The notes beneath the pieces are model-generated. The model was given only the letters and a program-made list of their open reading frames with translations. It did no database searches and was not told the origin of the DNA. The position numbers and the translations under genes are program-made. A stretch of DNA of 64,000 nt from Hydrogenivirga caldilitoris (lineage in GTDB: Bacteria; Aquificota; Aquificia; Aquificales; Aquificaceae). Positions 24,627 to 32,713 of this stretch are shown here, in pieces. Location: assembly GCF_003664005.1 (NCBI RefSeq), contig NZ_RCCJ01000001.1, forward strand, positions 1,426,001 to 1,490,000, written 5' to 3'. The number at the start of each line of letters is the position of its first letter. Positions within the stretch are counted from its first letter, which is position 1.

Positions 24627-26173
24627 CAGACCTTATTATATCTCCAGCTCCAAAAAAGCAGTAAAAGAGGCAACAAACCCAGAATCGCGAAGACTCCACT
24701 CCACACAAAAAGGTCCTGGAAGGCATAGGAGTACGCGAGTTTGGTCTGAATTGCCCCAAAGGAGTAGTAGGCTTTGGTTAGGGCTTCACCAACGGTTGAG
24801 GAAGTGTTGATGAAGTTGTAAGCTATCCCCTCTATACTCCCTTTAACATAGTGGTAATTTTGAGACTGAAGGGTTGAAATTTCATCGTAGTGAAAGGAGG
24901 CGTTGCCTTTTATTACGTTGGTAGCTATAGCTGTCCCGAAAGAGCCACCTATAAAACGAATATAGTCCAAGAGACTTATAACGAGGATCGTCTTCTCCTC
25001 AAGCCCTCTTAGAGCTATCACCGTGACCGGTGCAAAGAAGAGACCCATACCTATCCCCATGAGGGAAAGTTCTAAAGAGGCTTCCGCCTTTGGAGTATAT
25101 AGATCGTAATGTCTCGTAAATAGAAATATAGAACCAAGATACAAGACTATAGCTACGAAGAGTGTACCCCCTGCACTCCACCTGTCACTCAGGACACCCG
25201 CCACCACGGAGAAAAGGGCTATTGAAAAGGCAAAGGGTAAGAGAAGTAAGCCGGTGGTGAAGGTGCTCAAGCCTTTGAGGAATTCAAAGTATAGGGGTAT
25301 AGCATAGAAAAGAGCGTACATAGAAAAACCAAGAACCAGCATGAAAACCACGAAGGAAACGGAGAAGTTTAAGCTCCTAAATACATTAAGATCAATAAGT
25401 CTATTGCTGGAGAATAAGTCAGACACGAAATAAAGAAGGTATCCCGCAAGGGCTAAAACTGTAAGGAAAGCTATGGTATTTGATGTAAACCAACCAAACT
25501 GTTGTCCCTTTGACAGGACTATAAGGGTGCTTACCGTTGCTACCGATATAAGGGTAAAGGATAACAAGTTGAAGGGAAGGAGCTTCCTCTCCAAGGAAAC
25601 TTCTTTCAGAAAGAATAGGGAGGCTGTTGTGAGAACTATACCAACAGGTATGTTTATGAAAAATATCCAGTTCCAGCTCAGATGCTCGGTAAGCCAGCCA
25701 CCCAAAGTAGGACCAACAGCAGGGGCAAAGGAAGCCCCCAAGCCAAAAACGCCCATAGCTATACCCTTTTGCTCCGGGGGATATATGGTGAAGAGGATCG
25801 CTTGAGCGGAAACTATTATAAGGGCTTCAGCAAATCCCTGAATGGCACGGAATACTACAATCTGATAAAGCTCCGTAGAGACCCCGCACAGGTAGCTTGA
25901 GAGACCGAAAAGAGCCACACCCGCTATATACATAGCCTTTAAACCAGTGAGTTTTTCAAGCCACTCTATCAAGGGTAAGGTGACGGCAGCAGCTATCATG
26001 TAGGCGGTAACCACCCACTGGATACCATACAGGTCGGTTTTTAGAGGAGCCATCATCTTTGGAAGGGCTATGTCTACTATGGTGGTATCCAAAATAGCCA
26101 TAAAAGCCCCAGCCATAACTATCAGGGTGTGAACAATGAGCTCACCTCTATTCAGAGAATATGACTGACTCAT
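24626..26173 (-). CDS. DHA2-family (EmrB/QacA) drug efflux transporter
   Basis: This 515-residue major facilitator protein has about 14 membrane helices and the opening AGAFMAILDTTIVDIALPKM characteristic of the DHA2 14-helix branch. Further motifs are VVTAYMIAAAVTLPLIEWL and GLGASFAPAVGPTLGGWL (motif C, antiporter). It exports lipophilic compounds against protons. No EmrA membrane-fusion partner is adjacent. The substrate is unknown. Confidence 0.88.
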   Translation of the reverse strand: MSQSYSLNRGELIVHTLIVMAGAFMAILDTTIVDIALPKMMAPLKTDLYGIQWVVTAYMIAAAVTLPLIEWLEKLTGLKAMYIAGVALFGLSSYLCGVSTELYQIVVFRAIQGFAEALIIVSAQAILFTIYPPEQKGIAMGVFGLGASFAPAVGPTLGGWLTEHLSWNWIFFINIPVGIVLTTASLFFLKEVSLERKLLPFNLLSFTLISVATVSTLIVLSKGQQFGWFTSNTIAFLTVLALAGYLLYFVSDLFSSNRLIDLNVFRSLNFSVSFVVFMLVLGFSMYALFYAIPLYFEFLKGLSTFTTGLLLLPFAFSIALFSVVAGVLSDRWSAGGTLFVAIVLYLGSIFLFTRHYDLYTPKAEASLELSLMGIGMGLFFAPVTVIALRGLEEKTILVISLLDYIRFIGGSFGTAIATNVIKGNASFHYDEISTLQSQNYHYVKGSIEGIAYNFINTSSTVGEALTKAYYSFGAIQTKLAYSYAFQDLFVWSGVFAILGLLPLLLLFWSWRYNKV

Positions 26174-26188
26174 CAGTTATTATATTAA

Positions 26189-27199
26189 TCAGGAAAGGTA
26201 GAAAGCTCCCATCCTTTTTACCTTACCCTCAATCTCCATCTTTGTGAGTAAGGCAAGAGTTTCCCCCTCACTCAACTTTAGAAAATCTCTTATATCTTCC
26301 AGGCTCCTTGGGACTTTCAAAAAGTCTATAAGGTCGTTCTTGCCTTCTCCACCAGAATGTCCAAACAGGTCAAAGCCGTCCTTTATCAGGGTAGCTTTAC
26401 CTTCCCTCAAAAGCTGGTAACATCCTTCCCAGTTGGGCGACCTGCCTATACCTATATGAACGTAGACCCTCTTTCCCTGCTCAAAGGCGTAGCCTGCAGT
26501 TATCATAGAGCCACTGCCTTTACCAGCCTCGGGGATAACAAGAAACTCGGATAGGGCTGCTATTAACCTGTTTCTCCTGGGGAAGGTATGCCTACTCCCA
26601 GGTTCGTGGGGTAAAAACTCTGTAAGCAAAGCTCCTCCTGCGTCCTCTATCCTTTTAAATACGCTTCCTCTCGCTTTTAGAATTCCGTAACCCAACACAC
26701 AAACCGTGTAACCTCCGTTTTCAATCGCACTCTCATGGGATTTTGAATCAACTCCAGGAGCTCCACCAGAAACTATACCGTAACCCTTTGACAAGCCCAG
26801 TTTAACAAGGTCTTCTATGAAAGAAAGTGTGTAAGGGGTCGGTTTTCTTGTACCAACTATACCAAAAAGAGGAAGTTCCCTTAGATTCCCCTTCAGGAAC
26901 AGCAAAGCCGGAGGGTCCTGCAAAGTCCTGAAGTGCTCGGGGTACGTATCGTCTTCAATAGTCATTACCTTTAAGGAATGTCTTTCAATGGTGTCAAGAA
27001 GCCTGCTAAAGATTTCTCTGTCATACTCACCCTTCACCAGGGCGTTGGCTTTTTTCTCCCCTATAAGGCTCTTTAACTCATCAAAGTTTGCAGATACTAT
27101 CCTCTCCGCGTCTCCGAAAAATCTGTAGAGCTTTGCTAAAGTTCTGTCCCCGAGACCTTTTGTTAACTTAAGCCTGAGCCACAGATCTACCTTTTCCAT
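26189..27199 (-). CDS. dprA: DNA processing protein DprA
   Basis: This 336-residue protein loads RecA on incoming single-stranded DNA in natural transformation. An N-terminal HhH/SAM-like domain is followed by the Rossmann-like core with FGIVGTRKPTPYTLSFIEDL, GIVSGGAPGVDSKSHESAI and PGSRHTFPRRNRLIAALSE, and a C-terminal winged-helix domain (DIRDFLKLSEGETLALLTKMEIEGKV). Its presence with pilus genes suggests competence, which is an inference. Confidence 0.93.
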   Translation of the reverse strand: MEKVDLWLRLKLTKGLGDRTLAKLYRFFGDAERIVSANFDELKSLIGEKKANALVKGEYDREIFSRLLDTIERHSLKVMTIEDDTYPEHFRTLQDPPALLFLKGNLRELPLFGIVGTRKPTPYTLSFIEDLVKLGLSKGYGIVSGGAPGVDSKSHESAIENGGYTVCVLGYGILKARGSVFKRIEDAGGALLTEFLPHEPGSRHTFPRRNRLIAALSEFLVIPEAGKGSGSMITAGYAFEQGKRVYVHIGIGRSPNWEGCYQLLREGKATLIKDGFDLFGHSGGEGKNDLIDFLKVPRSLEDIRDFLKLSEGETLALLTKMEIEGKVKRMGAFYLS

Positions 27200-27230
27200 A
27201 TAGTCCTAACATATATCATAGGGTAAACCC

Positions 27231-27259
27231 TTGTTTTCGTATAAGGATTCTCTTATATT
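27231..27259 (+). promoter_or_regulatory. Promoter of the ferredoxin oxidoreductase operon
   Basis: TTGTTT (27231-27236) and TATATT (27254-27259) with a 17-bp spacer lie 34 bp before the first gene, which has a GGAGG ribosome-binding site. Confidence 0.55.
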
Positions 27260-27292
27260 GTTTATCACTATCATCTGTGAGGAGGCAGGAAA

Positions 27293-27532
27293 ATGTATTA
27301 CGTTGCTCAGGTGATTCGTGATGAGTGCAGCAAATATAACTGTAAGCAGTGTACCCTATTCTGTCCAGAACCTAACACCCTTATGTATACGGATGAAGGT
27401 CACCATGCCTACGTTATGACCGAGAGATGCAAGGGTTGTGCGCTTTGCGTATACGTATGCTCTAACCTTCTAAAGAGAGATTCTATAGAAATGGTTTATG
27501 CAGAAAACAGGGATGTTGCTGGAGTTAGATAA
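27293..27532 (+). CDS. porD: 2-oxoacid:ferredoxin oxidoreductase, ferredoxin-like subunit
   Basis: This 79-residue subunit carries two [4Fe-4S] motifs, CSKYNCKQCTLFCPEP and CKGCALCVYVCS; the first differs slightly from the usual CxxCxxC spacing. It would carry electrons between the thiamine subunit and free ferredoxin. It opens a five-gene operon whose composition matches the five-subunit por/for enzymes described in Hydrogenobacter. Which 2-oxoacid is used cannot be told from the sequence; pyruvate is the likelier guess from operon organisation. Confidence 0.8.
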   Translation: MYYVAQVIRDECSKYNCKQCTLFCPEPNTLMYTDEGHHAYVMTERCKGCALCVYVCSNLLKRDSIEMVYAENRDVAGVR

Positions 27533-27549
27533 CTTTTTGGAGGTAAGTT

Positions 27550-28119
27550 ATGGCTAAATTGGGACCCTCAGGATACTCACCCTATCCTGTTGCTATGTAT
27601 GAAGACATTTTAACACCACCTCCCGGAAAAGCCCTTCTCTTCAATGAAATAGTTGATGAAGAGATAGCTATGAGAGAAGCGGCTAAGGCTATGCTAACCC
27701 GGGAGAACCCAACCATATTCCCAGGACCTCAGGTGCTCTATGCCTGGAATGAGGAGGCTAAGGAGAAGGCAAGGCTTGTAAGGAAGATAGCAGAAACCCT
27801 TGGAGCAAAGATAATTCCAATGTACGATTACAGACCAAAGTATCCAAAGATAGACCCCGAAAAGGAGATAAACCCTAACCACCCTAACCTAACGATATGG
27901 CACAACAACATAAAAGCGTGCATCTTCATAGGTGTTCACTGTCACTATGCAAACGTGGCTCTGAAAATAATAAGGGCGGAGACAGACTGCTTCACGATAG
28001 CTATGTGTGGTAACGCAGGACACGAAGATGCGATGATCACCCTAAGAGACCAGCATACCGAAGAGCTTGAGAAGTTCATAAGGGTTGCTGAAGAAGTGAA
28101 GAAGGAGTTGGGCAAGTGA
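27550..28119 (+). CDS. porE: CO dehydrogenase epsilon/beta-like subunit of the 2-oxoacid oxidoreductase
   Basis: This 189-residue subunit resembles the CO_dh family (epsilon subunit of acetyl-CoA decarbonylase/synthase). A helix AMREAAKAMLTREN is followed by an NPTIFPGPQVLYAW strand-loop and the core IKACIFIGVHCHYANVALKIIRAETDCFTIAMCGNAGHED. In archaeal CODH this subunit binds a flavin-like ligand at a domain interface; here it may stabilise the complex or gate electrons. It has its own GGAGGT site 17 nt after the ferredoxin gene. The family link is by recall of motif layout and is moderately certain. Confidence 0.65.
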   Translation: MAKLGPSGYSPYPVAMYEDILTPPPGKALLFNEIVDEEIAMREAAKAMLTRENPTIFPGPQVLYAWNEEAKEKARLVRKIAETLGAKIIPMYDYRPKYPKIDPEKEINPNHPNLTIWHNNIKACIFIGVHCHYANVALKIIRAETDCFTIAMCGNAGHEDAMITLRDQHTEELEKFIRVAEEVKKELGK

Positions 28120-28206
28120 AGGTGTCCAGCGTGAAGGTAGAGCTAAATCATGTATGTTCCCGAAGCAGGGAATAAATTCAAAAGAGCTTTTTAAGGAGGT
28201 GCAGTG

Positions 28207-29412
28207 ATGCAGAAAACCGAACAGGTTCAATATAATAGAGCGGGGCAGAGGATAGTTTCACCAGACTATCTGCTCTTTGAAGCACCAAGAGAAAAACAGT
28301 TTATGACAGGCTCAGAGGTTGTTAAAGAAGCTGTTAAAAGAGCTAGCGTTGACGCTTCTGTTTCGTACCCGATAACCCCCCAATCGGAGGCAGCACATCT
28401 TATAGGTGAACTATGGGTAGAAGGGTACGTCGGGGTTTACTTCAGGGGTGAGTCAGAGTTCGGAGTTATGTCCGAGGTAGCCGGTTGCTCCATGGCAGGT
28501 GCCAGAACCATAACTACCACATCCGGACCCGGAACCCTGAGAGCAATGGAGAACTTCCCCATGTGGGCGGGCTCACGTCTACCTATACAACTTGTCCTTA
28601 TGGCAAGGGGTGTGAACGCTCCTTTGACTATACAGCCTGATAACCTGGAGATATCCTTCCTCCTTGACACAGGCTGCATGATATGGCACGCAGAAACAGC
28701 TCAAGAGTTGTTTGATATGATACTCGCTGGTTTTGTTGTCGCAGAGCAGCCGGACGTTCACGTTCCTGTCATAACAGCCATAGATGGCTTCTTTATATCC
28801 CATACGAGGGAAGCCGTTATGCTCCCCCCCGATGATATAGCACTTCCTCCCTATAACCCCTACAAGTCCCCCATGGTTCCCCTTGACATGGAGATGGCAC
28901 CCGGCAGGTTCCTAAGAGACCCGTACGTTATGAAGTCTAACTACATATCCTATGCAGCCCATACAAGCTGGCAGTTTGAAGTAAGGGCAGCTATAGAAAG
29001 GTCAAAGCCTTATGCTAAGCACTATCTTAGGGGCTTAATAGAAGAGTTTGGAGACCCTGAAGCCGAGATAGTCTTCGTTGCGTCAGGAACGGCGGCAGCC
29101 CAGGCTAAGGAAGCTACCCTTATGCTCCTTCATGATGAAGGGGTGAAAGCCAGGGTTGTAAGGCTCAAAACTATAAGACCTTTCCCCACAAAGGAACTTA
29201 TAGAAGCCCTCAGGGGCGCTAAGTACGTTTTCGTTCCTGAGTTTAACGTTATAGGCTGGCTTGAAAGAGAAGTAAGGCGTGCCCTTTACGGAAATCTTGA
29301 TGTCCCCGTTATAGGTTCTCCAAGGGTCGCCGGTGGTATGACCATGCCACCTGAGTTTATAGTTAAGGAGATTCTCCAATTCCTTGGAAAGGAGGTGAAA
29401 CATGTCGTATAA
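28207..29412 (+). CDS. porA: 2-oxoacid:ferredoxin oxidoreductase alpha subunit
   Basis: This 401-residue subunit forms domains I and II of the thiamine-dependent enzyme that reductively carboxylates an acyl-CoA with reduced ferredoxin. The substrate-binding motif is SYPITPQSEAAH, and TTTSGPGTLRAMENFPMWAG lines the active site. Domain II follows about residue 265 (AEIVFVASGTAAAQAKEA). The ATG at 28207 has GGAGGTGC upstream; a GTG precedes it by one codon. It overlaps porB by 11 bp, so translation is coupled. Confidence 0.92.
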   Translation: MQKTEQVQYNRAGQRIVSPDYLLFEAPREKQFMTGSEVVKEAVKRASVDASVSYPITPQSEAAHLIGELWVEGYVGVYFRGESEFGVMSEVAGCSMAGARTITTTSGPGTLRAMENFPMWAGSRLPIQLVLMARGVNAPLTIQPDNLEISFLLDTGCMIWHAETAQELFDMILAGFVVAEQPDVHVPVITAIDGFFISHTREAVMLPPDDIALPPYNPYKSPMVPLDMEMAPGRFLRDPYVMKSNYISYAAHTSWQFEVRAAIERSKPYAKHYLRGLIEEFGDPEAEIVFVASGTAAAQAKEATLMLLHDEGVKARVVRLKTIRPFPTKELIEALRGAKYVFVPEFNVIGWLEREVRRALYGNLDVPVIGSPRVAGGMTMPPEFIVKEILQFLGKEVKHVV

Positions 29413-30262
29413 GATTTTTAAAATAAACGAAGACCTTAAAGATTTCATGCCACCTGAAATAGTTGACCTTGAGGAGAAAGCTACCTGGGGGAATCCCAAG
29501 CGTGGAGTCATGGACCTGCCCTACTCCAAAGAGCTCATTGAAGAACACTCCCTCTGTGCAGGGTGTCCAGAATCAGCAGCCTTCAGGTATATCCTTGCAT
29601 CTCTTCCGAACCCTGAAGACACGATAATAGTTAACTCAACAGGTTGCACATCCCTCGTCTTTCCTCACATAGCCCTACACACAGTTCACTCCCTCTTTGG
29701 AAACCAGAACGCCGTTGCCTCTGGCATAAAGAGAGTCCTTGAATGGAGGTTTCCGGACAAGGTCAAAGACGTGATAGTCCTTGCAGGAGACGGAGCAACG
29801 GTTGATATAGGTCTTGACTGTACCCTCCAATCCTTCTTCAGACAGGAGAAGATAACCACCATATGCTTTGACAACGAAGTTTACGCTAACACCGGAGGGC
29901 AGGAGAGTGGAATGACCGTTAAGGGGCACGTCTTTAAGATGGCTCCTAAGGGCAAACAGTGGGATAAGGTTCCCATGTGGCAACTTGCTATAGACTCCGG
30001 GTGTCACTACGTAGTCAGAATGACCGTCTCATCACCTAAGAAGGTTGAAAAGGTTATAAAACAGGCTATATACGTGGCGAGAGAAGTTGGACCAACTTAC
30101 ATACACCTTTACACACCCTGCATACTTGAGATAGGGCTTAACGCCGATGATGGTCTTGAAGAGATGAGGAGAACGGATAAAGAAAGGTTTAAGTTCTTTG
30201 AATATATGACGGATGCGGCTAAGGAAGTCATTGAGAGGAAGAAAGAGGAGGGTCTGATATGA
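29402..30262 (+). CDS. porB: 2-oxoacid:ferredoxin oxidoreductase beta subunit (TPP-binding)
   Basis: This 286-residue subunit binds thiamine diphosphate and a proximal [4Fe-4S] cluster. The cluster cysteines start at CAGCPESA (Cys52, Cys55) and continue at GCTSLVFPHIA. The TPP motif is VLAGDGATVDIGL ... CFDNEVYANTGGQ. A good AAGGAGGTG lies before the ATG. The next gene overlaps by 4 bp. Together with the alpha and gamma subunits it forms the catalytic core. Confidence 0.93.
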   Translation: MSYKIFKINEDLKDFMPPEIVDLEEKATWGNPKRGVMDLPYSKELIEEHSLCAGCPESAAFRYILASLPNPEDTIIVNSTGCTSLVFPHIALHTVHSLFGNQNAVASGIKRVLEWRFPDKVKDVIVLAGDGATVDIGLDCTLQSFFRQEKITTICFDNEVYANTGGQESGMTVKGHVFKMAPKGKQWDKVPMWQLAIDSGCHYVVRMTVSSPKKVEKVIKQAIYVAREVGPTYIHLYTPCILEIGLNADDGLEEMRRTDKERFKFFEYMTDAAKEVIERKKEEGLI

Positions 30263-30981
30263 GCCAGCCAAAGAGGAGAAGGGTTAACGTAAGAATGCCT
30301 GCCATAGGCGGACAGGGTGCCGTTACAGCAGCCCATATTATGGCTACAGCGGCAGACTACGCCGGGTACTACGCCGTTTCAAATCCCTTTTTCGGAGCTG
30401 AGAAAAGGATGGCTCCCGCCGAGAGCTACGTGAGGATAGGCGTTGACCCCATATACGACAGGGGTGAAGTGGTTTATCCGGACGTAATTATGGTTTTCCA
30501 TTCCCAGGTTATAACCATGGGTAAGTCCTACACTATGCCCTTTTACTCAGGTATAAAGAAGAACGGACTGATAATAGTGAACACAGAGGAAGACCTCCTC
30601 ACAGATAGAGACCATAAGTTCCTTGAATCACTCAATGTAAAGGTGTTCAATTTTCCCGCCACCAAGTTTGCTATGGAGATAGCTGGAACTGAACTTGCCA
30701 CCAACATGGCTATGTTGGGAGCTTTCTTTGGAGCTACCCAGATAGTAGGCATGGACGCTATTGAGGAAGGTATAAAGGCAAGGTTCCTTAAGAAGTTTGT
30801 CGCTTCTGGTGGTACCATGTCCCTTGACTCGGCAATAGAAAGGAAGTTCAAGAAGAAGCTTGAACTTATTGAGAAAAACATAAATACCGCAAAGGCAGCC
30901 TATGAGATAGCACAGGACTGGGCAAAGAGCCAGGGTGTAGAGGCTTGGCTGCCAAAACCCGAAGAAGTAGCAAAGGTCTGA
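30259..30981 (+). CDS. porG: 2-oxoacid:ferredoxin oxidoreductase gamma subunit
   Basis: This 240-residue gamma subunit (domain III) binds coenzyme A with the alpha subunit. The signature GGQGAVTAAHIMATAADYAGYYA and FGAEKRMAPAESYVRIG are clear. The C-terminal ~60 residues (AIERKFKKKLELIEKNINTA) extend the usual domain. It is the last gene of the operon, followed by a terminator shared with opposing trxB. Confidence 0.92.
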   Translation: MSQPKRRRVNVRMPAIGGQGAVTAAHIMATAADYAGYYAVSNPFFGAEKRMAPAESYVRIGVDPIYDRGEVVYPDVIMVFHSQVITMGKSYTMPFYSGIKKNGLIIVNTEEDLLTDRDHKFLESLNVKVFNFPATKFAMEIAGTELATNMAMLGAFFGATQIVGMDAIEEGIKARFLKKFVASGGTMSLDSAIERKFKKKLELIEKNINTAKAAYEIAQDWAKSQGVEAWLPKPEEVAKV

Positions 30982-30985
30982 ACAA

Positions 30986-31008
30986 AAAGGGGGCTAATAG
31001 CCCCCCTT
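30986..31008. terminator. Bidirectional terminator between porG and trxB
   Basis: A GC stem (GGGGGCT / AGCCCCC) with a 3-nt loop is flanked by A run on the left and T run on the right, so it can stop transcription from both convergent operons. Confidence 0.8.
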
Positions 31009-31011
31009 TCC

Positions 31012-31989
31012 TTACCACTGAGATGTAATCTTTGCCTTTTTGTTTATGAACTTGTCCACCGCAAGGGCTGCTTTACATCCATCGGCTGCAGCTATCACAG
31101 CTTGTTTTATGTTGGTACATAGAACGTCACCTGCTGCAAAGACACCGGGCACAGAGGTCATCATTTCCTCGTTGACAACTATGCAGTCTCCATCTGTCAT
31201 CTCAACCTGACCCATAAGGAAGTCAACAGAGGGTTTTGTCCCACCGAGGAATATGAAGACCCCATTTACCTCAAGGAGTTTCTCCTCCTGCTTTGCAACA
31301 TCTTTGAGCTTCAGTCCCTTTACAAGTTGGTCTCCAACTATCTCAAGAACCCTGTGTCTTAAAAGTACCTCAACGTTATCAAGCTTCTCAAATTCTTCAA
31401 TAACCTCCGCGGGAGCTTTTATCTTGCTACCGGGAGCAACGAAATAGACTTTACTTGCAAAGCGGGCGATGAACTCTGCCTCTTCTACTCCGTAGTCGTC
31501 TTCACCTACAACGGCAACAGGCTGGTCTTTGAAGAAAGCAGCATCACATACACCGCAGTAAGAGACACCCCTTCCAAGAAATTCATCCTCTCCCTTGAAC
31601 TTGTTAGCTCTCTCCATAGCTCCGGAAGCTATTATTATCGCCTTGCCTCTGAACTCCCTTCCGTCTATGGTAAACACCTTTTTTACCTCATCAGAGAAGT
31701 CTGTAGCGATAACCTTACCCCTCACAAACTGGGTTCCAAAGCTTTTAGCCTGTTCCCTCATTATCTTTAGAAGTTCATATCCAGATACGGGTCCGGGAAC
31801 ACCAGGGTAGTTTTCTATCTGCTGGGTGACTCCAAGGGCACCGTCAGCCTCGGCTCTGTAAAGGACAAGGGTTTTTAGCCCTGCTCTTGAAGTGTATATG
31901 GCGGCGGTAGAGCCGGCTGGACCGGCTCCTATAATGATGACGTCGTATAGCTCTTCCGGTTGGTAGTTTAGACCGAATCCTACACCCAT
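31012..31989 (-). CDS. trxB: Thioredoxin reductase TrxB
   Basis: This 325-residue FAD/NAD(P)H enzyme reduces thioredoxin-like proteins. The FAD motif is YDVIIIGAGPAGSTAA, the redox pair is YCGVCDAAFF (Cys145, Cys148), and the second FAD contact is GVFAAGDVLCTN. The NADP-type GxGxxA motif is altered (VAVVGEDDYGVEEAEF instead of GGGDSAxEEA), so coenzyme preference may be unusual. It is 56 bp downstream of peroxiredoxin on the same strand and likely reduces it. Confidence 0.9.
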   Translation of the reverse strand: MGVGFGLNYQPEELYDVIIIGAGPAGSTAAIYTSRAGLKTLVLYRAEADGALGVTQQIENYPGVPGPVSGYELLKIMREQAKSFGTQFVRGKVIATDFSDEVKKVFTIDGREFRGKAIIIASGAMERANKFKGEDEFLGRGVSYCGVCDAAFFKDQPVAVVGEDDYGVEEAEFIARFASKVYFVAPGSKIKAPAEVIEEFEKLDNVEVLLRHRVLEIVGDQLVKGLKLKDVAKQEEKLLEVNGVFIFLGGTKPSVDFLMGQVEMTDGDCIVVNEEMMTSVPGVFAAGDVLCTNIKQAVIAAADGCKAALAVDKFINKKAKITSQW

Positions 31990-32045
31990 ATCTCTCCTCC
32001 GCAGTAATTTTAACCTATACCTCTACGTGCAAGCTCTGTGCCAAA

Positions 32046-32642
32046 TCATCCAAGTGCCTCATGGACCCTGCCAACTATCTCTTCGGAAGGTTTCAGGGTT
32101 TTTCTTCCAGGTTCCCACTTTGCCGGGCAGGCTTCATCGGGATGACTCATAAGGTACACGTTAGCCTTCATCTTCCTGACAAGTTCCTCAGCGTTTCTGC
32201 CAACGTTGTAGAAGTTTACCTCTGAGCCAACAAGCACACCGTCGGGGTTGATTATAAATGTACCTCTGAGAGCCAAACCTGTATCCTCATCGTACACGCC
32301 GAACATCCTCGCTATTTTTCCGGTGGGGTCTGCACCCATTGGGTACGTTACGTTTTCCAGGAGTTTCTCAGACTGGTGCCAAGCCAGGTGCACATACTTG
32401 GTGTCCGTTGATACGGATATGACTTCCACACCCAGTTGGGTGAGTTCCTCATAGTGCTCTGCAAGGTCGGCAAGCTCCGTTGGACACACAAAGGTGAAAT
32501 CCGCAGGATAAAAGAATAAAACCAGCCATCTCCTCTCTCTTATAAAGTCTTCAAGGGAAACCTTACCAAAGCTCCTCGTCTTTGGATCATAAACTTCCAT
32601 CTCAAAGTTTGGAACCTTCTTACCCACACTTACCATCTCCAT
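32046..32642 (-). CDS. Peroxiredoxin, AhpC/TSA type
   Basis: This 198-residue 2-Cys peroxiredoxin reduces peroxides. The peroxidatic cysteine is in ADFTFVCPTEL (Cys53) and a probable resolving cysteine in HPDEACPAKW. The ATG at 32642 has AAGGAGGT 7 nt upstream; longer starts lack one. It is transcribed ahead of trxB from a good promoter, forming a peroxide-detoxifying pair. Confidence 0.92.
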   Translation of the reverse strand: MEMVSVGKKVPNFEMEVYDPKTRSFGKVSLEDFIRERRWLVLFFYPADFTFVCPTELADLAEHYEELTQLGVEVISVSTDTKYVHLAWHQSEKLLENVTYPMGADPTGKIARMFGVYDEDTGLALRGTFIINPDGVLVGSEVNFYNVGRNAEELVRKMKANVYLMSHPDEACPAKWEPGRKTLKPSEEIVGRVHEALG

Positions 32643-32663
32643 ACCTTTTACCTCCTTCAATTC

Positions 32664-32702
32664 TCTTATTGAGAATATCTATCAAATAAGAAAATTTGTC
32701 AA
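32664..32702 (-). promoter_or_regulatory. Promoter of the peroxiredoxin-trxB operon with dyad
   Basis: TTGACA (32697-32702) and GATATT (32674-32679) are spaced by 17 bp on the minus strand. A TCTTATT-N14-AATAAGA dyad (32664-32691) overlaps the -10 and could bind a regulator. It does not match a PerR or Fur box. Confidence 0.6.
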
Positions 32703-32713
32703 TATGACAGGGC

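Noticed and set aside
28120-28206. Regulatory RNA in the 87-bp gap before porA
   Set aside because: Only a small 5-bp hairpin (TTCCC-N6-GGGAA, about 28157-28172) and a normal ribosome-binding site were seen; too little to support a riboswitch or promoter.
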